Assembly (NCBI GenBank): GCA_965653225.1
Contig: CBFGZI010000156.1
Span: 1-7,927 of the forward strand
DNA from: JALZDI01 sp965653225
GTDB lineage: Bacteria; Actinomycetota; Actinomycetes; Propionibacteriales; Nocardioidaceae
Reading direction: 5' to 3'
Length of the DNA stretch: 7,927 nucleotides
Shown here piece after piece: positions 1 through 4,865 of this stretch (the first letter of the stretch is position 1; the number at the start of each line of letters is the position of its first letter). Under the pieces are notes generated by a model that had not been told where the DNA came from, ran no database searches, and saw only the letters and a list, made by a program, of their open reading frames with translations. The position numbers and the translations under genes are program-made.

Positions 1-111
1 CGCCCGACCTCGCCGGGACCAGCCAAGAGAAATCGCATGGGTTCAGAAAGTCTCACCACGTGACCGAGCCCCGTCCCCCGTTGCCGCCAGTGTGCGGTCG
101 GAGTCCGGAGC

Positions 112-164
112 GTCAAGTGCGCCGTCCGGCGTCGCGATGCGATCGAGCAAGCTCGACACTTGAC
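112..164. repeat. Nested inverted repeat folding into a perfect four-way junction
   Basis: Every base of this 53-nt stretch is accounted for by four directly abutting stems. The outer arms GTCAAGTG (112-119) and CACTTGAC (157-164) pair over 8 bp. Inside lie three hairpins with no spacer between them: CGCCG-TC-CGGCG (120-131), TCGC-GAT-GCGA (132-142) and TCGAGC-AA-GCTCGA (143-156). That gives 23 possible base pairs and 7 unpaired bases if the smallest loops are allowed. The arrangement looks like a cloverleaf, but the arm lengths and tiny loops do not fit a tRNA. Such structures act as single-stranded recognition sites for replication initiators, relaxases or transposases, or form part of a structured RNA. 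Which applies here is unknown. It lies 175 bp left of a tRNA-Val fragment, which suggests a link to a mobile element. The fold is seen directly; the role is inference. Confidence 0.8.
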
Positions 165-174
165 CCACCGGCCA

Positions 175-188
175 CCGACCTGGGTCGG
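175..188. repeat. Short perfect hairpin CCGACC-TG-GGTCGG
   Basis: Six paired bases (175-180 with 183-188) around a 2-base centre lie 10 nt after the four-way junction. With the weaker hairpin at 84-97 (CCGC/GCGG, 6-nt loop) and GACGTC-GGCG-GACGTC at 282-297, it makes this gene-poor left end unusually rich in secondary structure. No function can be assigned. Confidence 0.6.
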
Positions 189-225
189 CAACTAATCGGG
201 GGACGGGGCAACTGTGGCGGCGGGC

Positions 226-342
226 ATGAACCTGACGGCCACATTGACGGCTACCGGGGCGTACTCAACGACCTCCATGACGACGTCGGCGGACGTCTCC
301 CACGCTCAGAGCAGTGACTGCGGGGGCGCCTGTGTGATTTGA
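226..342 (+). CDS. Possible small Ser/Thr-rich peptide ending in CGGACVI
   Basis: This is a 38-codon frame from ATG 226 to TGA 340-342. It can be extended in frame to GTG 214 (42 residues); an in-frame TAA at 193-195 closes it upstream. About 31 of its 38 third positions are G or C, as expected for a gene in this genome. The product begins MNLTATLTATGAYSTT, is almost free of charge, very rich in Thr, Ser and Ala, and ends SSDCGGACVI with two cysteines three residues apart. A short Thr/Ser-rich peptide with C-terminal cysteines resembles precursors of ribosomally made modified peptides. However, no modification enzyme is present in the window and the ribosome binding site is weak (only G-rich tracts at 198-208). 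The stop overlaps the first bases of the tRNA fragment. It may be a chance frame in non-coding DNA. Confidence 0.25.
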   Translation: MNLTATLTATGAYSTTSMTTSADVSHAQSSDCGGACVI

Positions 343-384
343 CACGGAAGAGGTCACTGGTTCAAAACCCAGTATCGCCCACCA
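339..384 (+). pseudogene. tRNA-Val(GAC) 3' fragment, probable attachment-site remnant
   Basis: The stretch reads as the 3' half of a tRNA: anticodon loop TTGACAC (339-345, anticodon GAC), 3' anticodon stem GGAAG (346-350), variable loop AGGTC, T-stem ACTGG (356-360) paired with CCAGT (369-373), acceptor 3' strand ATCGCCC (374-380), discriminator A and CCA (382-384). The matching 5' anticodon strand should be CTTCC, but 334-338 reads GTGAT, and no D-arm or 5' acceptor strand GGGCGAT is visible upstream. The T-loop TTCAAAAC has 8 bases rather than 7. It is therefore not a functional tRNA. Similarity that begins at the anticodon loop and runs to CCA is typical of the duplicated core left when a tyrosine-recombinase element integrates at a tRNA 3' end. 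By that logic the element would lie to the left and the intact tRNA-Val further left, outside the window. A simple decayed duplicate is the alternative. Confidence 0.75.
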
Positions 385-423
385 GCATCACCGCAGGTCA
401 GAGACCAGTGTCGGCTCCATCAC

Positions 424-452
424 CCGGCCCGGAGTTTGCGCTGCCGGGCCGG
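424..452 (+). terminator. Strong GC hairpin, probable terminator after the tRNA fragment
   Basis: CCGGCCCGG (424-432) pairs perfectly with CCGGGCCGG (444-452) around an 11-nt loop. It starts 39 nt after the CCA end of the tRNA fragment, the usual place for a tRNA terminator. No T-run follows, which is common in actinomycetes. It could instead lie in the leader of the membrane-protein gene at 573. The stem is certain; its role is inferred. Confidence 0.5.
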
Positions 453-535
453 ATGGGATACCCAAGACCCGACATCTTGCCCCCACCACCCGGGGACGGC
501 GGGGCGACCGGGAGGGCCGTCCGCCCCTGGGCGAC

Positions 536-542
536 GAAGGAG
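536..542 (+). promoter_or_regulatory. Shine-Dalgarno-like GAAGGAG without a standard start codon
   Basis: GAAGGAG is the best ribosome binding site upstream of the membrane-protein gene, yet it lies 30 nt from the first ATG (573). The codon at ideal spacing, six bases downstream, is an in-frame ATC (549-551). The reading frame is open across the whole stretch. Translation may start at this rare ATC, or an original ATG may have mutated, moving initiation to ATG 573. Confidence 0.4.
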
Positions 543-572
543 ACCATCATCTCGACGCACCAGCCAGGCCAC

Positions 573-1136
573 ATGGCAACCCGCGACGACCTGGTCGCCC
601 GGCAGGCACCGGTGGCCGACCAGGCCATGCCCGTGGTCCAGCAGCAGACCGCCGGGCTTCACTGGCCCCAGTACGTCAACACGCACCGACTCGTCGGCGG
701 GCTGGTGGCCGGCTTCGCGGCCCTCCACATCGCCGACATGATCGGCTACTGGCTTCCCGGCATCGGCCTGCCCAAGCTGGACTTCGCCTACTTCAACGGC
801 ACCATCCTCATGCCCACCGCCGCCGCTACCCCGCAGTGGTTCGAGGGGCACATCTTCCACACCATGAACGGCATGGTGTTCGCGCTCGGCTACGCGCTGG
901 TGATCTTCCCGCTGATGGGCAAGACGCTGACGACCGCGCACAACGTCGGCCGCGGAGTCGCCATGGGTATGGTCCTGGCGACGCTGAGCTGCCTGTGGTG
1001 GATCCCGTCGCAGTTCCCGGCCCTGCACGCTGGCTTCATGTCGCACAACCTCGGCTGGGACCTCGTCCTCGGCGTCTATCTGTGGCACCTCGCCTGGTCG
1101 CTGGCACTCGGGTTCTTCTTCAACCCACAGGACTGA
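573..1136 (+). CDS. Four-helix, histidine-rich integral membrane protein, family unknown
   Basis: The product has 187 residues from ATG 573. After a polar N-terminus of about 37 residues, four hydrophobic segments can be read at roughly 38-60, 97-115, 127-147 and 159-183, so it should sit in the cytoplasmic membrane. Histidines lie at or near the helix ends: H30, H38, H52, H93 and H96 (GHIFHTMNG), H123, H152, H158 and H172 (LWHLAW). There is also a WWIP turn after helix 3. Regularly placed membrane histidines can bind haem or metals, but no known cytochrome or transporter signature is recognised and no function is claimed. The frame extends upstream to 339, but that part runs through the tRNA fragment and is unlikely to be translated. 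A start at ATC 549, behind GAAGGAG, would add MSTHQPGH to the N-terminus. The gene is monocistronic and converges on the next gene through a hairpin. Confidence 0.75.
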   Translation: MATRDDLVARQAPVADQAMPVVQQQTAGLHWPQYVNTHRLVGGLVAGFAALHIADMIGYWLPGIGLPKLDFAYFNGTILMPTAAATPQWFEGHIFHTMNGMVFALGYALVIFPLMGKTLTTAHNVGRGVAMGMVLATLSCLWWIPSQFPALHAGFMSHNLGWDLVLGVYLWHLAWSLALGFFFNPQD

Positions 1137-1158
1137 ACACCACCCCGACGACGGTGAC

Positions 1159-1184
1159 CCGGCCGGCGGTCGGCCGCCGGCCGG
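1159..1184. terminator. Bidirectional GC-rich terminator hairpin
   Basis: An 11-bp stem (1159-1169 with 1174-1184) around the loop TCGG fills the 57-nt gap between two convergent genes. It has no T-tract. Its position between two stop codons that face each other supports a shared terminator. Confidence 0.65.
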
Positions 1185-1193
1185 CCGCGTCTG

Positions 1194-2090
1194 CTAGGCC
1201 TCCAGCACGCCAACGCCACTGGCACGCAGATGGTCGTGCAGGCGTGCGCCGGCGGCCGGGTCTGCGTCCGAGCGCAGCGTCAACCGCCGCTCGCCGGGAC
1301 CGACGGTCGGGAGACCCCCACCGAGCACCACAGAGTCGCTGACCGTCTCGGCCAGCAGGCTCACCTCCAGGCCGCTGCCGGCGGCCTCGACCACCTTGGT
1401 GCGCTCCAACGGGGTCGCCCAGATCAGCCGGCTCTCCACGACCACAAGACGCCGCTGGGTGACCAGCACGGTGACGGGCCCTCCGGCACGGCACACCAGC
1501 TCTTCGGCGAACGCGATCCGCTCGTCATCGGCCATGAATATGGTCAGCGCGCGGTCGACCACCTCGGTCGGCAGCGGCTCGGCGGTCTCGGCCCTGCCCT
1601 GCTCGCTTGGGGGCGCCTCACCGCCCCAGCTCGTGTCGACCTCGGGCAGCGCACCCGCGGCCCGGGCCGCGTCCAGCAGGGTGGGAAAGAAGTCGTGGAA
1701 CGCGTCCGTGTCGCGGATCCGCATCGTCGTGGTGATCTCGCCGCCCGAGGGCGTCCTCGCCGTGACGACGAAGTCGCCGAGCCTGGGGTCGACCGGCCGG
1801 CCCACGAAGACGACATAGGAGAGCCCCACCGCGGTCACGCGCTCACGGACCTCGAAGATGACCCGCTGGTCGGTGACGAAGGCGAAGCCCCCGGCGTTCC
1901 CCTCCTGCGGGAAGCGCACCGCGGTTCGCGCACGCGCCCGCTCCCCCGGCTGCATCACCGACTTCACCAGCAGCCAGTCGCGCGACTCCGCGTTGATGGC
2001 GCGGCCGCGCTGGGTCGCTGCCCGGACAGAGAGATCCTGCAGGGCACGGTCACCGACCGTGATGCTGGAGGACTTCCTGCGAGAGCGCAC
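1194..2090 (-). CDS. Protein with two PH-like (GRAM/bPH-type) repeats
   Basis: The product has 298 residues from GTG 2090, the only usable start after the in-frame stop upstream. No clear ribosome binding site precedes it. It has no signal peptide or membrane segment and is probably cytosolic. The core is an internal duplication: PGE followed by FAFVTDQRVIFEVRE (about 49-85), and DDE followed by VTVLVTQRRLVVVESR (about 188-222). The shared pattern, an acidic GE/DE step then hydrophobic-VT-xxR-hydrophobic strands, is typical of bacterial PH-like or GRAM-like domains, which bind lipids or proteins. A Pro/Glu-rich linker (about 155-175) joins the halves. The first half ends in a helix (FHDFFPTLLDAARAAG) and the second in GARLHDHLRASG, each fitting the C-terminal helix of a PH fold. 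No enzymatic motif is visible. The fold assignment is inferred from pattern, not from a profile search. Confidence 0.7.
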   Translation of the reverse strand: MRSRRKSSSITVGDRALQDLSVRAATQRGRAINAESRDWLLVKSVMQPGERARARTAVRFPQEGNAGGFAFVTDQRVIFEVRERVTAVGLSYVVFVGRPVDPRLGDFVVTARTPSGGEITTTMRIRDTDAFHDFFPTLLDAARAAGALPEVDTSWGGEAPPSEQGRAETAEPLPTEVVDRALTIFMADDERIAFAEELVCRAGGPVTVLVTQRRLVVVESRLIWATPLERTKVVEAAGSGLEVSLLAETVSDSVVLGGGLPTVGPGERRLTLRSDADPAAGARLHDHLRASGVGVLEA

Positions 2091-2280
2091 GGGGCCGCAG
2101 GCTAGCCGCCCGCGTACGTCCCCTCAAAGCGGACGGGCACGGACGAAGGTCGTCCCCGCAGGCCGAACGGATGAATCCATGACATAGAACACACCCGGCG
2201 GGCCAGATCCTGAGCAACCGGCGCGCCGCCTCGCGGATGGAGCCGTCGACGCCTCTGCGCCTCGGACATGGCCCGTCGCG
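2091..2280. other. Intergenic spacer with a small hairpin
   Basis: These 190 bp separate two minus-strand genes. The only clear structure is GGACGA-AGG-TCGTCC (2141-2155), a 6-bp stem with a 3-nt loop. It could end the methyltransferase transcript or lie in the leader of the PH-like gene. Short minus-strand frames here, such as one beginning MSWIHPFGLRG and stopping at 2102, have no ribosome binding site and are not called. Confidence 0.35.
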
Positions 2281-3021
2281 CTATGCCGCGTCCGCTCGCC
2301 GGAACACCGCGAGATATGCCGGATGCACGGGGACCAGGTTCCACAGTGCCGGCGGCACGTGAGGAGCACGCGACTCGCTGACGAGAGTGAAGCCCGCCGC
2401 CGCGAACAGCGCGCGTACGGCCTTCGCCGACGGCCGGTAGACGTGGGTGTGGTCGCGGGCGTACGTCATCCCGTAGATGATCCGGCTCACCGCGTTGTCG
2501 ATGGTCGGCAGATGCACGACGACGACGCCACCGGGCACGAGGACGTCGTGAATGGCGGTGACCGCCGCGCCCGGGTCGCGCAGGTGCTCCAACACGTTGA
2601 CGGCGATGACCGCGTCGAACCGCCTGGAGAAGGGGATGCCCTCTTCGATGTCGGCGACAGCGAGGACGGCATCGCTCACACGACGTCCCACACGAGCGAG
2701 CGCGTGCGGCGACACGTCGATGGCATGGAGGTCGAACGAGTCCCCCAGCCGGTCCAGGATCCATCCGTAGCCGCAGCCCACGTCCAGAAGCGCCGGCCGC
2801 TCCGAGCCGGCCGGCGCGTAGCGCCGAATGATGTCGCTGATGCGGGCGTCCCTGAGACGGTCGAGGAACGTCTGGGCCGCGCCGTGTCCGTTGGAAGACC
2901 CGCCGTAGACCCGCGCGAAGTAGCGCGCGTCGTAGTTCGAGGCCACCCTCAGCTTCGCCCGCGCATCGGTCTCACGCTGCCCCACCGGCACTCGGCCGTC
3001 GTCATTGTGTCCTGCGACCAT
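2281..3021 (-). CDS. Class I SAM-dependent methyltransferase
   Basis: The product has 246 residues from ATG 3021. The order of motifs is that of the Methyltransf_11/23-like Rossmann methyltransferases: motif I LLDVGCGYG (78-86) for the SAM methionine part, the acidic strand end AID102 for the ribose, ADIEEGIPF (123-131), motif FDAVIAVNVLEHL (135-147), and LVPGGVVVVHLPT (161-173). HTHVYRP (191-197) near the C-terminal strands is common in this family. The N-terminal region YDARYFARVYGG (30-41) forms the lid that substrate-specific members vary. No sequence feature fixes the substrate, which could be a sugar, lipid, quinone or small molecule. An earlier TTG start at 3057 is open but would overlap the upstream frame by 25 bp. 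ATG 3021 leaves an 11-nt gap to it, so the two could be co-transcribed. Confidence 0.85.
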   Translation of the reverse strand: MVAGHNDDGRVPVGQRETDARAKLRVASNYDARYFARVYGGSSNGHGAAQTFLDRLRDARISDIIRRYAPAGSERPALLDVGCGYGWILDRLGDSFDLHAIDVSPHALARVGRRVSDAVLAVADIEEGIPFSRRFDAVIAVNVLEHLRDPGAAVTAIHDVLVPGGVVVVHLPTIDNAVSRIIYGMTYARDHTHVYRPSAKAVRALFAAAGFTLVSESRAPHVPPALWNLVPVHPAYLAVFRRADAA

Positions 3022-3032
3022 TGCGACAGCGT

Positions 3033-3428
3033 TCACTCTGGCCACCGCCGGGTGCAACTACCGACGCCCGGACGCGCCGGTGACGAGGGCGTGTCACCGC
3101 AGGCCGTGGGCCCCGACCACCGGAAGATCCTCCCCTCGCCCAGCCCGCTGACCTCGGACACCATGTTGGGCCCGGCCACGAACGACGCCACTGCGTCATG
3201 GGTCAGCCGGTGATACCCGAGTCCGTCGTCGAAGCCGTTGTGGTCACACCCTGAGTAGCGCAGCAGCACCTCACTGTGACCGTGGGCCGAAGAGATGCGC
3301 ACGACGATCGCTTCGTCGCCGTACGACACGCGCGCCAGGCACGTCTGCGGAGAGTCTGGTCCACCGGCCCTGGGCCCGGCCTTGATGTTCTCGGCTCTAG
3401 CGGAACCGCTGACAGCCCCCCGATTCAC
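3033..3428 (-). CDS. Hypothetical protein, possibly an N-terminally truncated remnant
   Basis: The frame holds 131 codons from GTG 3428. The middle (about 30-105) looks like real protein, with strong third-position G/C and alternating hydrophobic strands: CLARVSYGDEAIVVRISS, then EVLLRYSGCDHNGFDDG, LTHDAVASFVAGPN and a short VSEVSG strand. The paired cysteines and YSGCDHNGxDDG stretch recall domains of secreted or lipid-anchored actinomycete proteins, but I cannot name a family. The first 28 residues are low-quality sequence with no signal peptide or ribosome binding site. The start lies only 16 bp from the divergent gene at 3445, leaving no room for a promoter. I read it as the surviving C-terminal part of a larger gene, or a small gene whose start is misplaced. 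It ends 11 nt before the methyltransferase start. Confidence 0.45.
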   Translation of the reverse strand: MNRGAVSGSARAENIKAGPRAGGPDSPQTCLARVSYGDEAIVVRISSAHGHSEVLLRYSGCDHNGFDDGLGYHRLTHDAVASFVAGPNMVSEVSGLGEGRIFRWSGPTACGDTPSSPARPGVGSCTRRWPE

Positions 3429-3444
3429 GGAGCATTCTGGAATC

Positions 3445-3738
3445 GTGGACGGTGTGGACCACGAACGGCCCCGGCGAATAACCGAGCAGCAAGCGCCCGA
3501 CCTCGAAACCCGTGACCTCCCGGGGGACGATCGCGGGCGAACGGCCTGGGATCTCGTCGATCAGGCGAGGGTGGCGGTTCGCCGCGCACAGCACCACATC
3601 CACGTCAGCGCGCAGCGGCTCAACCGCAGCCAGGTGCTGCTGACCTCCTGCGAGGAGCAGATCCGGTCGACGGCCGAAGCCGTCGAAGGGCACCAGACCT
3701 TTGTCGACGGTGCCCGGCTCGACCACCGCGGTAGTTGA
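3445..3738 (+). CDS. Small helical protein next to the GAF-ANTAR gene
   Basis: The product has 97 residues from GTG 3445, with GGAG at 3429-3432 twelve bases upstream. An alternative GTG lies at 3454. The N-terminal 30 residues are charged and probably disordered. Residues about 34-85 (from AWDLVDQARVAVRRAQHHI through RLNRSQVLLTSCEEQIRST to AEAVEGH) have the hydrophobic spacing of two long amphipathic helices, likely a helical hairpin or coiled coil. It has no signal or membrane segment. I recall short proteins of this type encoded beside ANTAR regulators in actinomycetes, and the stop here lies 12 nt from the stop of such a regulator on the opposite strand. A partner role is inference only. 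The opposite strand is also open here (3397-3726), but its frame has poorer protein character. Confidence 0.55.
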   Translation: MDGVDHERPRRITEQQAPDLETRDLPGDDRGRTAWDLVDQARVAVRRAQHHIHVSAQRLNRSQVLLTSCEEQIRSTAEAVEGHQTFVDGARLDHRGS

Positions 3739-3750
3739 GCCCGGCGGCGG

Positions 3751-4692
3751 TCAGGGCTCCAGCACGCCCCCACGCACCACGTCGAGGGCAACGTCGGCCA
3801 CCGAGCGATCCTCGGCGTAGGCGTGTGCGCGGATCAACGCGACCGCGTCGTCGATCGCGAGTCCGCTACGTTCGTGCAGCACACCCGCGGCCTGCTGCAG
3901 CTCAGGCTGGTGGTCCTCGTCCTCGAACTGGTTGAGCCCCGGCAGGTTCAAGTCGAGGTCCACCGTGTCCATAGCCACCGTGTCCAGGTTCACCGTGTCC
4001 CGCGTCACCAGCACCTCGCCCAGCACCACGGACAGCTCGGCCAGGTGCTCGGTCACCCATCCGATCGGGACCGCCGAACCGGTGACGGTCAGCGAGCCGA
4101 GCATTCCCGAGCCGATCTCGACCGGGACCGAGGCAACCGCCTGGACGCCCAGCTCGGCGACCTCGTGGCCGTACTGCGGCCAGCGCCGCCGCAGCTCCAG
4201 GCCTGCCGCGAGTGACGAACGACCGTGCATCGCATCGAACGACGGGCCCTCACCGACGCTGACCTCGAGCTCATGGGCCCGCCGGGCCTGCGAGTCCGAG
4301 GCGGCCACCAGCTCCTCGACCCCGGCGGCGGTGCACAGCGTGAGCACCGACCCCCGCCAGCCGGCGCGGTCGGTCACCGCCCGCATCAGGACCGGGCGCG
4401 GCGAAGCCGTCGCTCCCTCATCCGCCAACAACGCCCACGACGTCAGCATCCGGGCGTATCCGCGCTGCAGCCGCGCCGCCTCCCGCTGACGCCGTTCGCT
4501 GCCTCGATGCGCGGCGGCCATGCGTGCATGCATGTCGGCCGCCATGCCGCCCCTGGCGGCGATCCGCTCCTGACGCTGGGCGGCCGCGGCGGCGTGGGCG
4601 GCCGCCTGTTCTGCCCTCTCGGCCCTGAGCGTGGCCGCGTCGATCGCGCGCCATGCGCCCGTCAGGTTGATCCGCGGATCGTTTCCGCTCAC
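3751..4692 (-). CDS. GAF-ANTAR RNA-binding response regulator
   Basis: The product has 313 residues from GTG 4692, preceded by AGGGTGA about five bases upstream; a TTG one codon earlier is the alternative. There are three parts. Residues 18-85 form an Ala/Arg/Glu-rich helix, likely a coiled coil for dimerisation. Residues about 100-228 form a GAF domain, with SVGEGPSFDAM (145-155) and a closing strand SLTVTGSAVP. Residues about 255-308 form an ANTAR domain (QPELQQAAGVLHERSGLAIDDAVALIRAHA), the three-helix RNA-binding module that acts as a transcription antiterminator by binding paired hexaloop hairpins in leaders. The GAF ligand cannot be told from sequence. The linker 232-250 consists of DTVxx pentapeptide repeats made by a DNA triplication. 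The gene is divergent from rox with 173 bp between starts, so shared upstream DNA is possible, but no evidence ties its regulon to rifamycin. Confidence 0.88.
   Translation of the reverse strand: MSGNDPRINLTGAWRAIDAATLRAERAEQAAAHAAAAAQRQERIAARGGMAADMHARMAAAHRGSERRQREAARLQRGYARMLTSWALLADEGATASPRPVLMRAVTDRAGWRGSVLTLCTAAGVEELVAASDSQARRAHELEVSVGEGPSFDAMHGRSSLAAGLELRRRWPQYGHEVAELGVQAVASVPVEIGSGMLGSLTVTGSAVPIGWVTEHLAELSVVLGEVLVTRDTVNLDTVAMDTVDLDLNLPGLNQFEDEDHQPELQQAAGVLHERSGLAIDDAVALIRAHAYAEDRSVADVALDVVRGGVLEP
3961..4005. repeat. Three exact 15-bp period repeats in the GAF-ANTAR linker
   Basis: CACCGTGTCC recurs at 3961, 3976 and 3991 with an exact period of 15, separated by ATAGC, AGGTT and CGCGT. 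On the coding (minus) strand the units give RDTVNL-DTVAM-DTVDL, a pentapeptide repeat in the linker between GAF and ANTAR. Being in frame, it can gain or lose units by slippage and change linker length without breaking the gene. Confidence 0.85.
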
Positions 4693-4790
4693 CAAATCAC
4701 CCTAGTCCCGCGGGAGTTTGTCCACCGCGCACCATAAAACGGAAAGGACACTTCCGCACTCCCTTCCACTTTCAAGTTACACCGCACCGG

Positions 4791-4809
4791 AGGGCTTGCG
4801 GCAAGACCC
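4791..4809 (+). promoter_or_regulatory. Palindrome matching the rifamycin-associated element (RAE)
   Basis: The 19 bases AGGGCTTGCGGCAAGACCC are nearly palindromic about G4800: CTTGC (4795-4799) pairs with GCAAG (4801-4805) and GG (4792-4793) with CC (4807-4808), with one mismatch between. It lies 56 bp upstream of the rox start. Actinomycete genes for rifamycin inactivation are known to carry a conserved 19-bp inverted repeat, the RAE, that is needed for induction by rifamycins. This sequence agrees with the core TTGCGGCAA as I remember it. The palindrome and position are seen; the identity rests on memory of the consensus plus the adjacent gene. Confidence 0.8.
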
Positions 4810-4826
4810 CTGTCGTGCCGCACAAT
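4796..4826 (+). promoter_or_regulatory. Candidate rox promoter overlapping the RAE
   Basis: TTGCGG (4796-4801), inside the palindrome, resembles a -35 box. CACAAT (4821-4826) is a possible -10 at a long 19-bp spacing. Transcription would begin near 4833 and leave a leader of about 33 nt that carries a G-rich ribosome binding site (4857-4861). This is weak evidence: the -10 is poor and the spacing long. Confidence 0.3.
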
Positions 4827-4865
4827 CGGCCGGCCGAGGCCAGAGCGTGCGGAAGTGGGGGTCTC

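Noticed and set aside
191..279. Minus-strand peptide frame beginning MEVVEYAPVAVNV
   Set aside because: It has 28 codons, no ribosome binding site and weaker third-position bias than the overlapping plus-strand frame.
60..317. 85-codon plus-strand frame from GTG 60
   Set aside because: It runs straight through the four-way-junction repeat, has no ribosome binding site and shows no protein-like pattern.
339..366. TTGACA at 339 as a -35 promoter box
   Set aside because: It is fully explained as the tRNA-Val anticodon loop and has no credible -10 at 16-18 bp.
420..1088. 222-codon minus-strand frame opposite the membrane protein
   Set aside because: It is rich in Arg, His, Gly and Val with no hydrophobic pattern: a typical shadow of a GC-rich gene.
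1230..2105. 291-codon plus-strand frame opposite the PH-like gene
   Set aside because: It has Arg/Gly/His-rich sequence without domains, while the minus strand shows duplicated strands and gene-like codon use.
2323..3213. 296-codon plus-strand frame opposite the methyltransferase
   Set aside because: The minus strand carries complete SAM methyltransferase motifs; this frame is an antisense shadow.
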